Origin: Filosporella fistucella
Taxonomy: Eukaryota; Ascomycota; Leotiomycetes; Helotiales
Direction of reading: 5' to 3'
Assembly: GCA_030077755.1 (NCBI GenBank)
Contig: JAQJZZ010000001.1
Location: forward strand, 1,426,001-1,490,000
DNA: 64,000 nt
Positions within the stretch are counted from its first letter, which is position 1. Each line of letters begins with the position of its first letter. The position numbers were made by a program, and so were the translations under genes. The notes under the pieces are model-generated. The model made no database searches, was not told where the DNA came from, and was given only the letters and a program-made list of their open reading frames with translations. Of the stretch, positions 23,885-37,890 are shown piece after piece.

Positions 23885-25023
23885 ATGGCTTCATCGGCAA
23901 TTTTACAGCCAGCAAGCAAGGACTTAACGATCGAGAATATCACACAAAACGTCCATCTCATCAATTCACAATGCGGGGATCGGAGGTTGAAATACCTCCT
24001 CGAGAGACTTGTGCTTCATATGCATGACTTTGTGAGGGAGACGAGATTAAGCACTGATGAATGGATGACGGCTATAGAATTTCTAACAGCTGTAGGACAG
24101 ATATCTACAGCAGTCCGTCAGGTTCGTTCTCTTAAGTCAAGTCTAGAAGACTGAAAATACCCTAACATCCTTAAAGCAACCTCATCTAATTTTCATCAGG
24201 AATTCATTCTCTTGAGTGATGTTCTGGGTGTTTCGCTGCTCGTGGATTCTGTAGACCACCCAAAACCAAATGGCGCTACAGAAGGGACAGTTCTTGGACC
24301 TTTTCACACTCACGAAGCTTTGCCAGTCGCCAATGGGGATGCTATTGCATCTGATCCAGATGGTCAGCCATGTCTCGTTTTGTGCAATGTATGCGATACA
24401 GATGGCAAACCGATCGCCGGTGCCAAGATAGATGTATGGGAGACGGACTCCAAAGGGTTCTATGATGTACAGTATGCAGATCACAAGGGACCTGATGGTC
24501 GGGCCGTTATGACAAGCGATGATAACGGCTTTTTCTGGTTTAAAGCAATAGTCCCTGTTCCTTATCCTATTCCACATGATGGTCCGGTAGGAAAGTTGCT
24601 GAAACGACTTCATCGCCATCCTTATCGCCCAAGTCATATGCATTTCATGTTTGCGAAAGATGGCTATGATCCACTTATAACGTGAGCCTTGGCATACAAT
24701 CCTCTATTCATTGTATAAAAAGACATACATTAACCGTCATTTTGAATAGTGCCCTGTACCTTCGCAACGACCCTTACGAGAATTCTGATGCCGTTTTTGG
24801 GGTAAAGACTTCATTGGTAGTTGATCTTGGAGAGCTCAAAGATGAAGCACTAGCCAAGAAGTACGATGTCAAAGTTGGGTGTTCGACTATTGAATACAAA
24901 TTTGTATTGGTGTCAGAAGCTGCTGCGCTTGAGTTACGGCTGCGCAAGGCGTCGGATGCCATGAATGCACAGGGCAGAAAAGTCGTTTTTCTAGGTGGAC
25001 TGCCGGTACCTGACGTTGATTAA
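23885..25023 (+). CDS. Intradiol ring-cleavage dioxygenase (hydroxyquinol or catechol 1,2-dioxygenase)
   Basis: Three exons (23885-24121, 24200-24681, 24750-25023; introns 78 and 68 nt) give 330 residues. The N-terminal helical domain is followed by the catalytic beta-sandwich. The non-haem Fe(III) ligands can be placed at Tyr167 (SKGFYDVQY), Tyr201 (VPYPIPHDGPVG), His225 and His227 (YRPSHMHF). GTVLGPFHTHEA is the conserved loop before them. The enzyme opens an aromatic 1,2-diol between the hydroxyls. Because a maleylacetate reductase gene lies 3.6 kb away, hydroxyquinol to maleylacetate is more likely than catechol to muconate (inference). It shares a promoter with the flavin hydroxylase. 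There is no signal peptide, so it should be cytosolic. Confidence 0.9.
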
Positions 25024-25917
25024 AACGCGCATATTACTTGAAGTAGAGGACAACCTAAAAATATTTTTTCAATATTATTGTCTTCTTGATCAAGAACGAA
25101 AAGCACGTGAACTTTAACTCTGTTAAGCTAGATATCGTATTGGGATCAAAAGGTAAAGGTGGATTGTTCTGTGCGAGTCTATATATGAATAAAGTAAGTG
25201 GGAGGGCTCTTACTTGATTAATAAGATTGTTTGTTAATTACGAATAGGCCAGAATTCAGCTTTTAATTGACCTACCAGATTACTAGTACACCTTATTCCT
25301 ATTCTATATTCCAACATATCTAGCTTAATGACCTAATAATAAGTTACACGATATGATTCTGCGCATAAGGTTATGCTGTCTTGTTTTGAACTATTCATAA
25401 TTCTGCCAACTATAATCTGCCTCAGATTTGATAGATAAGATTCAAGATTTAAATGCCGGTGGCATCCGCCAGACCTTACTCCCGAACTCTGAATGTTCCA
25501 AAAGTGCAGTACCCGGAAATTCGGAATGCGTCCTGATCCGGAGGACACTTCGGTACTATTGTATGTTTGTATGCTCTTAAAGCTTTCCTGACTTTAAATC
25601 GTGCAAGTTCCGAAAGCCATTTGACAAGAGTCTGACGCAATAGCTATTGGCCTCCCAGTCGTCCGAGCATAGCGCAAACGCGTCGTAGAGATATGTGCGG
25701 ATAGTGGAGATTGTTACAGCCGCTCACCCCAGGGCGAGAAGTTCTGCAAAGACGTTGTCGGCAATCTCGAAATATTTTCAACCCATTGCATCATTTTTAT
25801 TATTATTTACAATTCTTATTCCCAATCTATCCCCTTTCATCCATTACTCTTCCTCCAGTCCCCAGAATTTTCTTCTTACATTCAACTCAAGCTGAAGTTA
25901 TTCATCATTGCCCTAAG
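25024..25917 (+). promoter_or_regulatory. Spacer and promoter of the Baeyer-Villiger monooxygenase gene
   Basis: The first part is AT-rich 3' flank of the dioxygenase. Closer to the monooxygenase are CGGAAAT (25514-25520), TCGGAAT (25521-25527) and ATCCGGAG, a cluster of CGG-containing sites. No gene is recognised; a short minus ORF (25333-25548) is not convincing. Confidence 0.4.
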
Positions 25918-28122
25918 ATGTACATGCCAGGTGGTCCTGTCAAATCATTCGACATGAAGGGCGATTTCAAGCATGTCCAAGTGATTGAACCTGCCTTAGA
26001 GCAAGAGACCGCCAAACAAAATTCTGAGGACAACAAAGCCCATTTACAGAACGGGTATCCAGTTAGAGATGACCGCCAAGAGACGACTCAAACGGAAATT
26101 AAAGATGCCCCGGTGGAGAATTTTAGACCCATGAGGGTTATCGTCATCGGTGCCGGATTTTCTGGAATATACTGCGGTGTCAGAATTCCTGAAAGACTGC
26201 GTAACGTTGACCTCTGCATTTATGACAAGAACTCTGGAGTTGGAGGGACTTGGTTCGAGAATAGGTACGTAGTAATCAAGTAAGATATGGTATTGAGGAA
26301 GTCATGTTAATCACGGCAGTACTCAGATATCCTGGATGTGCTTGTGACATTCCATGTAAGCGGCGGGCAATAAACGCAATTACGGATACTTACCCGTGTA
26401 AGTGCTAATAGATGATTCTAGCACACTCTTACCAATATACTTTCGCACCGAATCCCAATTGGACCAAATTCTACGCTGAATCGAGCGAAATCCGTGAATA
26501 TCTCGAAGACGTCGTGAAAAAGTATTCTGCAGATAGGTTTATCAAGTTATCGCATCGGGTGAAGGATGTTGAGTGGCAGGAAGGACTGTCAAAATGGTGA
26601 GTATTGCTTTATGATATGAAGGAACGTCTGCAATAGTACTTCTAGCTAACATATCAGGTTTGTGACTGTAGAGAACCTCGTAACCGGAGAAATATTCCTA
26701 GACAAGGCAGATGTTGTGATAAGTGCGCGTGGAACACTTAACGATATATCCTGGCCTGAGATTCCTGGATTGAACGATATGCAGATCCCCGTTATGCACT
26801 CAGCAGCCTGGAATCAAGAGTTTGTGCTGTCCATTCCATGATATAATGACCAAGCTGATGAAGTATCTGAAGGCAGGATTTCCAAGGAAAGCGCATTGGC
26901 ATAATAGGGGGTGGCAGCAGCGCCATTCAGATTATTCCGGCATTGCAGAAAGTCAAAGATACACGCCTCACATGCTTCATAAGAAGTAAAACTTGGATTT
27001 CGAGACCTTTTGGTGACCATGTTATGCAGCAGCTTGGTTTAGACAGTATTGAATGTAAGTCATTGGAGCCTTTTTATAATACCATGCACTGTACTAATAT
27101 ACACAGTCACACCAGAGCAAAGAGTTCGTTTCGCAACGGACCCAGACTACTACCTTAACTTTCGAACAATCATCGAACGAGACGCCAATTCAGTACATTC
27201 TTTAACGTTGAAGGACTCAGAAATGCAACGTTTCGCACGAGATGATTTCACTAATCTCATGCGTGAACGTCTTGCTAAGAAACCGGAGATCTTTGAGCAC
27301 CTTCTACCTGACTTTGCCGTTGGTTGTAGGCGGCTGACACCTGGCCCTGGATATCTCGAGGCACTTGTCGAAGATAACGTGGACCTCGTCAAAACCCAAA
27401 TCGCAAAAGCCCACGCCACTGGTCTCGAACTGGAAGATGGGGGTAAATTAGACTTTGATGTTCTAGTTTGCGCGACCGGGTTTCGAACATCAGCTCCCCC
27501 ACCATTTCGTGTTGCAGGTATCAATGGTCAGACGATGGCAGAAAAATTTGATCCTTTCCCCAAAACATATCTTTCACTTGCCACTGATGGATTTCCAAAC
27601 TATTTTATGATGCTTGGCCCAAATGCGGCAATTGGGACTGGCCCACTTACGACAATGATGGAGATGGGCGGAGACTACATTATTAAGTGTATTCGAAAAC
27701 TTCAAAAAGAGAATATCGCCAAGATGGAAGTCCAGAAACGCCGAGTCAAAGATTTTTCAGCGATAGTAGACAATTACTTCAAGCAGACTGTTTATCTGGA
27801 CAAGTGTAGTAGTTGGTATCGCAACGCTGGTGGGAGAGGTGATCGCATCTCTGGTCTCTGGCCAGGAAGCGCACTACATGCCATGGAGACATTTCGGTCT
27901 CCTCGTTGGGAAGATTTCGATTATGTCTATATGGGCGAGGAATATGGCAGCGGCAAAGAAGTCAACAGATTAAATTGGCTTGGGAACGGATGGTCGATTG
28001 CGCAAACGGATGGTGAAATTGGGGAGTTGGCGCACTTCTTGCAACCTGGGCTCATTGATATTCCTGCGGAGTCCTTTCCGGAAGAGACAAAGATCTATAA
28101 GCAGCGTCCGTTTTCCCACTGA
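25918..28122 (+). CDS. Baeyer-Villiger-type flavin monooxygenase
   Basis: Six exons (25918-26264, 26327-26355, 26422-26596, 26658-26819, 26873-27054, 27107-28122) give 636 residues. The 29-nt second exon encodes only part of YPGCACDIPSHSYQY. A first Rossmann motif is GAGFSG (78-83), then GVGGTWFENRYPG; the second is GKRIGIIGGGSSA (243-255). VCATGFRT is the usual C-terminal ATG motif. The N-terminal extension of about 70 residues resembles that of aryl-ketone Baeyer-Villiger enzymes. The family fingerprint FxGxxxHxxxW is altered to MQIPVMHSAAW: His231 and Trp235 are kept, the Phe and Gly are not. The intron at 26820-26872 could alternatively use a GT six bases downstream with an acceptor at 26876; the protein would then differ by a few residues. 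Expected reaction: ketone to ester with NADPH and O2. Confidence 0.85.
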
Positions 28123-28666
28123 GCATTTTTCATAATCTGAGTATGCAATATATATCTGTATCTATTGTTCTTATTATCTCGTTCATCAAATATCAGTCCA
28201 AATAAAAGTTCAAATTAGGGATATCACTGGAGATGCTTGTTACCACATTAGCATTTGCTCCAAGTAAAGCGAACTAGTCCAGAGATTCACACCAGTTTGA
28301 GTTTTCATGAATTCTCACTGCCGAGCACTCCGTTGAACCGGTGCAACTGTTACTGAAACTCATAGTACTGGGTACAAAATGTATACTGGATTTTCGGAAT
28401 TTATTTCGTGCCTGAGATACATAAGCTTCCGAATTATTGATAGTCGCTGGTACTTTGTTGAAGCGATGCCGTCTTTCGGATCTGGTGCAGGTTGGGGTCT
28501 TCCACTTCCACCTGCATCTCAGGGGTCACATCCGAAGTCTCAGCCATTTGGTTGCGTGGTCCGCGATCACTTCAGTCGTCGTGCTTGGCGATCACACTCC
28601 TCATCTCACCTCGCCAGCTCCAACCCCAAAACGTAGGTGCTCTTTTTCGAATATCCGTATTTCATA
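28123..28666 (+). promoter_or_regulatory. Spacer and promoter of the maleylacetate reductase gene
   Basis: It contains TCGGAAT at 28394-28400 and CTTCCGAA (CGGAAG on the other strand) at 28426-28433. Short ORFs overlapping the following gene (28379-28818) are out of frame with it and show no motifs. Confidence 0.4.
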
Positions 28667-29801
28667 ATGGAGATCATGAGAAATTTCGTTTACAATGCTT
28701 CGCCCGTACGAGTGATCTTTGGCAGCGGCACGATCAATGCGCTGACCGGAGAAATTTCGCGAGAAAACCTTGTGGCACCGTTGTTAATCTCGACTCCAAG
28801 GCAGACGGATTTAGTTGAGAAGGTGAAAACCAATCTCGGCGGGATTGTGGTGGGCGTTTTCATGGACGCTGCAATGCATACGCCCACAAATATTACTCAG
28901 AAAGCCGTAGAGTATGCTCAGTCAATCAAGGCAGACTCTGTTATATCGATTGGCGGCGGGAGTACGGTGGGGCTAGGCAAAGCAATTAGTATACGTACTG
29001 GGCTACCACATATCTGCATTCCAACAACATATTCAGGGTCCGAGATGACTCCGATTCTTGGTGAGACTGCAGATGGGCAAAAAACGACCAGAAGTGATCC
29101 TAAAATTCTACCGACAACTGTGATATATGACGTGGACTTAACTTTGACACTTTCACCTAAGCTGAGCGCTACGAGCGGAGTCAACGCAATCGCACATTCT
29201 GGTATGTCTTTGTAGGATCAAGCATGATTTGAAAGAGGCTGATATAGACCCAGTCGAGGCGCTCTATGCTCAAAACACCAATCCAATTATTACTCTTCTC
29301 GCTTTGGAAGGAGTAAAAGCGCTTGCAGAATCACTCCCTATCATTGTCGTCTCCCCAGGTGATATTGTTGCGAGAACAAAAGCTCAATATGGAGCATGGC
29401 TATGCGGATTGTGCTTGGGATCGGTGGGAATGGCTCTCCACCATAAACTATGCCATACTATTGGTGGCAGCTTCAACATGCCTCATGCGGAGACGCATAC
29501 CATTCTCCTTCCTCATTCATTGGGATATAATGCACCCAAGATTCCCGAGGTCATGAAAGAACTTGCAAAGGTGCTACCTGGGAGCGAGGGGGATGCGATT
29601 CATGGCCTCAACCTTCTCCTGGCCAAGTTGAATGTGACGAAAGACTTGGAGAGCCTCGGCTTCCACGAGGATGACATCGATAAGGCCGCTGTAATTGCGG
29701 TCAAGAACCCATATTACAATCCACGAGTGGTTGAGATCGGACCCATCAAAGAGCTGATAAGGAGAGCATATGCCGGTGAGGAGGCTCGAGTAGACCTGTA
29801 G
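28667..29801 (+). CDS. Maleylacetate reductase (iron-type alcohol dehydrogenase family)
   Basis: Two exons (28667-29201, 29254-29801; 52-nt intron) give 360 residues, the normal length for maleylacetate reductases. Visible motifs are VRVIFGSGT near the N-terminus, ISIGGGSTVGLGKAI (nucleotide binding), CIPTTYSGSEMTPI, SGVNAIAHSVEALYA (formed across the splice), and HHKLCHTIGGSFNMPHAETH. These distinguish it from ordinary iron alcohol dehydrogenases. It reduces maleylacetate to 3-oxoadipate with NAD(P)H, the last specific step of the hydroxyquinol branch before the 3-oxoadipate pathway. Its presence beside an intradiol dioxygenase and an aromatic hydroxylase is strong contextual support. Start chosen at ATG 28667; a second in-frame ATG at 28676 (MRNFVYN) is equally possible. 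Confidence 0.9.
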
Positions 29802-30310
29802 ATAGACATATAGAAGCAATATGTGACTTATTTGTTATTAGATTCAATGATCTGTGCAAGATGTATACATAGTATAGACGTACTGTACACGGACAATATT
29901 CAAGACGCGGTGCCTAGGAAAATGGAAGTGGTGGGAGCTGTAAATATGTATCAAGGTAGATGTCACATGCTCTAGCTCACCGATGTGGTGACTAAGCAGC
30001 ACTCCCCGAACGCAGTTTCCACTATTTGCCTCTAGCGCAGAAGCTAGCTTACCGTACCTTAGGTACCCCGCACTCGGCCGGATTTAGGATTAGCGTAGCT
30101 AGACCCCCTCGATATATAACGTATATACTAAACCCTTTCGTTCCCGTCCTTCTAGATGGATGTTGACTAAGGTACGACGCTGGTACAAAGTACAAGTACA
30201 TGCTAGTGTGGTGCTTGCTGCCTTATAATTGATCATTTCTTCTTCATAGACACCTCAGGCTTTCTAGCTTAACTAGCCTCCAGCTGGTAAGTACCTTCGA
30301 GGGCAACAGT
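29802..30310 (+). promoter_or_regulatory. Promoter region of the cluster regulator gene
   Basis: No ORF of interest. It contains a CGGCCGG stretch (about 30076-30082), GTACCTTAGGTACC palindromic sequence around 30053-30066 and AT-rich sequence near the gene. No further feature is recognised. Confidence 0.35.
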
Positions 30311-32570
30311 ATGCCACGCAATAAGGTGCATCCGCTCAACCGGAAGCGGACTGCACAAGCTTGCAGCAGCTGCAAAAGACGAAAGGAGAAATGTGATGGC
30401 GAGAAGCCATGCAAGAATTGTAAGACTCAGAAGAGAGGCCACTTGTGCCAGTATACAACGAGTCAAAAATCCACAGGTCCGCGCTCGACTCGTCCGCTTT
30501 TGCAAGCTGCGAATTCGCCCCTAGAATCCTCATCGAGAGATATTTTGGCTCTTCTGGACAATGGAATTGATGAATACTCGCAATCTGAGGCCAGTAGATC
30601 AGGCTCTATCGCAAGCACAACGTCAGCACCAGTCCCAAAATTCTCCAGAATGCTTCTTGGCAGCAACGGGGGGTTCAGTAAGTGCTTTCGCTACCTCCAG
30701 AATGACAATTCTGATACGTTACACAGTATATATTGGCGATTCTGCTTCATTGTCCTTCCTACAAACCATCAGACGAGCAGTCATTGAGATTTCTGGACCC
30801 TGCGATTTCACTACCGATTCACTGCGCCATCAGATGCTCGAGACCACCTCAACTACGCGTTTTGTTGATCGAGTAGAGCCTCAACCAAACCTCTTGACAG
30901 CTCTGCTACTAGTGGATAAATACATGGTAGCGGTCAGCGGCATTCTCGACCTCTTCGATAGAGCTTGGCTTGCAGATCAGCTTCCAGGATGGATTGCAGA
31001 CTCCAACCGCAGACAACTGCCTAATTCGCCCGTCATTTATCTCGTGTTTGCCATCGGAGCGTTGAGTGATTCGCAGAATAATGAAGATGAGGAACTGGCT
31101 GAACAGTACTTTGGATACGGTCGACAGCTGTCAACTGCGAACCTCATGGATGAGCCAAGCCTGCTAACGGTTCAGGCTTTCTTGCTTATCAGCTACTATA
31201 TGTTAGCCTCGTGTAGAAGGAACGGAGCATTTATCAATTTAGGGGTAGCGGTAAGAGCAGCCTACGCGCTCGGAATCCATAGGCATGAGGCGAATGTGGC
31301 TTTTGTAAAACATGAGGGACTCAATCGGGAACGGGCATGGAAATCGTTGCGAGTATGCGATCTATTCCTTAGCGCCTCAATGGGGCGTCCTCTTGCAACC
31401 TCAGAAGAGACCTGTAATATTCCTTGGGCCTTACTCGAATCCACAGATGGCCGCGAAAACTCTTCCGTGAAGGCTCAGGTGGCGTCGGCGATTTTCCGAA
31501 TATGCCATGTATTTGAGCGTGTTCTCACGGAAGTTTACTCGAAAAAAGCGCTTTCGATAGAGCTAGCTGCAAGTATATCACAGCAGCACAGAGACTGGAC
31601 CAAAGAGTTGCCTACAATGCTGAAGGTCGATGGTCTTTCCGATAACGTTCAACCAAACAAGGCTGCCATATGCCAGACGCTGGGGTCCAGTATTGTCATC
31701 ATGGCATACTACTACTCAATCATCCTCTTAACCAGACCATTCCTCACTTTCCTAGTGTGCACCCGCTCGGAATTTGCAGGCCCCACTAACGCTATCACGG
31801 AGCCAATGTCAAATATTGGCACCTATTCGGATGCTTGCGTCGACTCAGCCATTAAAGGGGTAAATATTGCAGAAAAGGTGGTTTTCGATGAGTCAATGCC
31901 AAAAAGGCAACCACTTATCGTCAACAGTGTATTCATATCTACGCTATGCCTAGGTATGGCTTCTTTTAGTGACTACGATCGTCGTGGGTGGCCACTCATT
32001 CCCACAATGGACTCAGCCATTGCAATTATGGAGCGCCTAGGTCAATTTGACCCTTTATCAGCACGATACGCACAGATCTGCAGATATTTGCGACAAGCTG
32101 CATATCAATACATGCGAAGGAGGGATGTACAAATTTCAGAGTCAAGCAGCCAGGCTGTGCAGAAGATATTTGGTGACGTGCAAGCTGGCGTGGTCGAGAC
32201 AGCACAACCAACAGACCCACCCACTTTTCGAAGTCCTGCGCCGAGAAGGAGCCAATCACTTCAATTGGAACCTTTAATCCCAAATGCTTACGACCTTAAT
32301 TCCGCCCTCCACGAATCCATGAACAGCTCGGCTGGTTCGTTCGCTACGCCGATAGAAAACGACGCAGAGTTTCACTTTCAAGATACATTTCACATGGATA
32401 ATATTCTCTCATTGAGTGGTGGGGATTCTATTTCTGATGCAAATAGCATCGCATTTGGAGAGCATGTACCCTTGTTCTCTTTACGAAATCATTTTGCGAT
32501 GGGTGCTTATGATGTTTCAAATCAACATCTGGATTTACCCGACTGGACTGTTAATATGACCGTGGATTGA
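30311..32570 (+). CDS. Zn2Cys6 transcription factor, probable regulator of the catabolic cluster
   Basis: Two exons (30311-30677, 30727-32570; 49-nt intron) give 736 residues. The binuclear zinc cluster has cysteines at 18, 21, 28, 34, 37 and 46, with the basic stretch CKRRKEKC. The join restores NGGFIYIGDSASLSFLQTIR, a segment typical of fungal regulators just before the fungal-specific transcription factor domain. That domain is seen in LISYYMLASCRRNGAFINLG, AVRAAYALGIHRHEA and NRERAWKSLRVCDLFLSASMGRP. The gene sits in the middle of the aromatic catabolic genes, which makes it the likely pathway-specific regulator (inference). The inducer is unknown. Nuclear location is expected. Confidence 0.88.
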
Positions 32571-32970
32571 AATGATACCCAAAACACAAGTCTTGGCATG
32601 ATTACAATCATAGCATGAATACCATAATTACGTGGAACATATAGGTGTATTTGCGGTACAATCTTGACGAAAATACGGCTTCTCTTGGATGCTTGAATAT
32701 TGGAATGGCAATAATAGAATATAGCCGAGAACAGCCCAACAAACCGTAGCCATCGAGCTTGGTGTCTCAACTCGCCGCTGCTAGAAAGATTTCAGAATAT
32801 CGATGTTATTAGCTAGGGGCATAGTCTAGATCAGGTCTTCCCAACCACCCCTGATAGAATGGGAGGGAGAATACTGCAGGGCATTCATGGAGAGGACAGA
32901 GGCGACATGAAAGGGGAAATTGCGGCCAGATAGGTTGAAGAGTAGATATACAATAATATGCCAAACGTTT
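32571..32970. other. Convergent intergenic spacer
   Basis: About 400 bp between the 3' ends of the regulator and the VAO-like gene. It should contain both polyadenylation regions. Short ORFs here are unconvincing. Confidence 0.5.
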
Positions 32971-35005
<2,035 letters not shown>

Positions 35006-35719
35006 ATTGAGATTGAATTGCTAGCCAGTGATGGGACTTGCGACGTTGTTTGGTACTGCGTCTGGCGTTTTGGGTTTGATTGATGGTCTCAAAAAGTGTG
35101 AATATCTTGTGTTGACACAATGTGGCTGGACGTTCCCAATTGCTGTATATAGCGACAGCAGTGGTTTCTGGGGCTTTGGCTTTGGCTTTGGCTTTAAATC
35201 CTATTATGCAGAATGAAAAGAGCGGAGTAAGAGAGCCAAAAGTACTGGAAGGGGAGAAGGAAATAATGGCCCCGCAAACGTGTAGACAACACCGGAAGGT
35301 GTACCGGAAGACGTACGGAAGTCTCCCTCGCATATCTCAAAGGCGATCACGAGACAAGATTTGTAGTCTGGGGTAAAGGAACCATGGGGAAAGTGAAAGT
35401 GAGCCGGGGTGAAAGTGGATTACTAGCAGAACATACTCAACGAAACCTTGCAATTGATCTAGCCCCAAATTCGCGTAGCAAGCCGGAAGGCAAGTTGGTG
35501 CTCGTTGTCACACGCTGGATGTCTATCCGGAGAGGTGGTTTCCTGTCAGGCTCGCCCGTAAAAGTAAACCGAAGGCAATGGCCGTGTATCTTTTTTCAAT
35601 TGTTCTTGAATCCAGCCAGCCCATCGTTCCATTTTAATATACTCGTACGGCAGAAAAATCAGAAACGGTGTAATTCACATCCATTGCATTGTATCGCAGA
35701 AGCAAGAAAGTACCATCCA
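35006..35719. promoter_or_regulatory. Divergent promoter between VAO homologue and alcohol dehydrogenase, with repeated CGGAAG
   Basis: The 714 bp between the two start codons contain three CGGAAG elements at 35293-35298, 35305-35310 and 35316-35321, spaced 12 and 11 bp, so they lie on about the same face of the helix. The first two belong to a 12-bp near-repeat (accggaag plus four bases). A fourth CGGAAG is at 35484-35489. An open frame runs in from 35384 in phase with the dehydrogenase, but it adds 112 residues without family character and is probably chance. Confidence 0.55.
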
Positions 35720-36841
35720 ATGGCTAGACAATTACAATCCAAAGCAGTGGTGGTAATTCCCACTCCCGGATCACCACTAGAAATACGCACAAGAGAAGTT
35801 CCCCTACCAGGACCTGGATGCATCAACATTGCGGTTTTAAGGGCAGGAGTCTGCGGGACGGACATTCACATATGGAAAGGAGATGAGCCTCTCTCCGAGG
35901 CTATGGTTCTTGGGCATGAAGGACTTGGTCGTGTCATTGAACTGGGAGAGGGTGTCACGACAGATCACGCCGGTGCTTCTCTACATGTTGGTGACGTTGT
36001 CTACTGGAATCCTATCCGGCCTTGCAATGCTTGCTACAGTTGTACCGTCGTCCAAGACCTCACCGCTTGTGAAAACGGAACATTTTGGTCGCCGGCAAAG
36101 GATGATATTGTTTGGGCAAGCTATTCAGAAATTGCCACGTTGATGCCGAATAATTCGTTCTACCTCGTTGACTCGACGGTGCCCCTTGATGCATATATTG
36201 CTCTCGGGTGTGCTCTGCCAACGATGCTCCAAGCAGTCGAGAATCTGGGAGGGATTAAGTCCGGATCTAGCGTAATTGTTCAGGGAGCTGGTCCCGTGGG
36301 ATTAGCAGCTATAATGCTGTGCAAGATTGCTGGGGCAGAGCATATCGTCTGTATCGAGAGTAATGCTGCTCGAATTTCACGAGCTAAGACATTTGGAGCC
36401 GGACTGTTGGTAAATTTCCACGAGGATGGGTTGAAGAGCAAGGAGGCAAGAAAGGCACACATTGCTCAAGCAGTGGGCAGAGTCGGCGTTGATCTGGTGA
36501 TCGAGTGTAGCGGTAACGCAGCTGCGTTTGAGGAAGGCATGGGCCTGTTGGGGAGAAATGGACGGTATCTGCTTGTAGGAACCTGGGCGGGCACAAACAC
36601 AGTGCCCATGTCTCCGTTTCACATAGTCCAGAATGCTTTGAAGATAATTGGGTCAACTTACGCTTCGCCGTCAAGCTACTATCATGCGGCGAAAATCGTT
36701 AAAGCAAATTGGAAGAAGTTCCCGCTTGTAGAGTGCGTTACTCACAGGTATGAATTGGCAGATGCCCAGGAAGCGCTGGAAGCCGTTGCTGCAGGCCAGG
36801 TCGTCAAAGCAGTTGTGTATCCCCAGGGAATAGAAAATTAA
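35720..36841 (+). CDS. Zinc-dependent medium-chain alcohol dehydrogenase
   Basis: Intronless, 373 residues from ATG 35720 (MARQLQSKAVVV). Catalytic zinc region: Cys45 in AGVCGTDIHIWKGDE, then GHEGLGRV with His66 and Glu67. The structural zinc loop reads CNACYSCTVVQDLTAC. The NAD(P) Rossmann motif is GAGPVGLAA. The frame stays open upstream to 35384, but the family N-terminus starts here. Given the VAO homologue on the other side of the shared promoter, oxidation of a 1-(4-hydroxyphenyl)alkanol to the matching aryl ketone is an attractive role (inference). General alcohol or polyol oxidation cannot be excluded. Cytosolic. Confidence 0.88.
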   Translation: MARQLQSKAVVVIPTPGSPLEIRTREVPLPGPGCINIAVLRAGVCGTDIHIWKGDEPLSEAMVLGHEGLGRVIELGEGVTTDHAGASLHVGDVVYWNPIRPCNACYSCTVVQDLTACENGTFWSPAKDDIVWASYSEIATLMPNNSFYLVDSTVPLDAYIALGCALPTMLQAVENLGGIKSGSSVIVQGAGPVGLAAIMLCKIAGAEHIVCIESNAARISRAKTFGAGLLVNFHEDGLKSKEARKAHIAQAVGRVGVDLVIECSGNAAAFEEGMGLLGRNGRYLLVGTWAGTNTVPMSPFHIVQNALKIIGSTYASPSSYYHAAKIVKANWKKFPLVECVTHRYELADAQEALEAVAAGQVVKAVVYPQGIEN

Positions 36842-37890
36842 AGGCTCGAATGAAAATAAGGAGCATCTTCTACATAGTACACTACAAGAGTGGCTTGCTT
36901 TCTTACTTCGCGGTGCCTTTGACTTATTGCATCTTTTTGTAGGGCTTTATTGAGGAACAGCTGGCAAATGAATCCTCCATTATCGCCTAGAATAGAGACC
37001 CCGACCTTACATCCGCACCCAGACCGCGACGAAGCCATTCAAATAACCTCATAAGCGCCAAACTCTTGCCTGAGGTTACTCCCTCAAAATTAAAAGGAGG
37101 AGGAAGTCTCCGCATGTGCTTTATTTCCCTTGAGATTTCGTTCTTTTCATTGAAAAGGCGTGGGGAAAAGGAAGTGAAATCAACATCTTAGCACTGTATG
37201 GTTTACTCGGGAGTATTAATACTAATTAATCCTTCAGTCACACGATGAATCTGTCCTTATACCCTCCTTAGGGCTTGTTGAAAAACGAGGATAAGTCCCA
37301 AACTAGGCCTCGCTTAGGATCAGGACATAGACATACACCTGTAACATTTGTCCACCTAAGCGAGTGATTTAGGGGAGAGCATGGGGATAACCCTTGGGAA
37401 ATCGCTTCATGATCCTAGCATACCAAGAAAATCAAAAAGCTTATCGCTAGCTGGCACTAGATAGCCTGATATAAGTTCCTCAATGAATGTCCTTCATGCA
37501 ATGTATTTGCCGTTCATCATCCCCGAGGACAGAATAACCGATCAGGCAAATTCGACGGCAAATGAAAAACAATATAAACTTTCGATCGAGATTGAAACGA
37601 CTTCCATATCTCATGAGGTCAACGTAAGCGCTGTGAAACATCTAAAAGAGCCTATATCATAGCTGATATAAGTACATTGCCATTTCAAGCTTCGAAAACT
37701 AGCTTGCTGCAAAGTATCAAGTGGTAGGGAGGGGTTACATGCGGAGGATATGCTGACTTGGGAGATAACTCCATATTTGCAGTGACATAGACACGCGTCA
37801 AGATGTTAAACTTTTTTCCCACTGTCATCTCATGTTTCCTTGAAATGGAACTCCTGTTCTACGGTGTAACAGTAGAGCATCCATCTCAAA
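36842..37890. other. Intergenic, no gene recognised
   Basis: About 1 kb of AT-rich sequence between the dehydrogenase and the lipase gene. It holds the lipase promoter; no CGGAA(G/T) element was seen here, unlike the promoters further left. No convincing ORF. Confidence 0.5.

Noticed and set aside
35384..35719. In-frame 112-residue extension upstream of the zinc alcohol dehydrogenase
   Set aside because: It has no family character and lies in the shared promoter with the CGGAAG repeats; MARQLQSKAVVV at 35720 is the natural family start.
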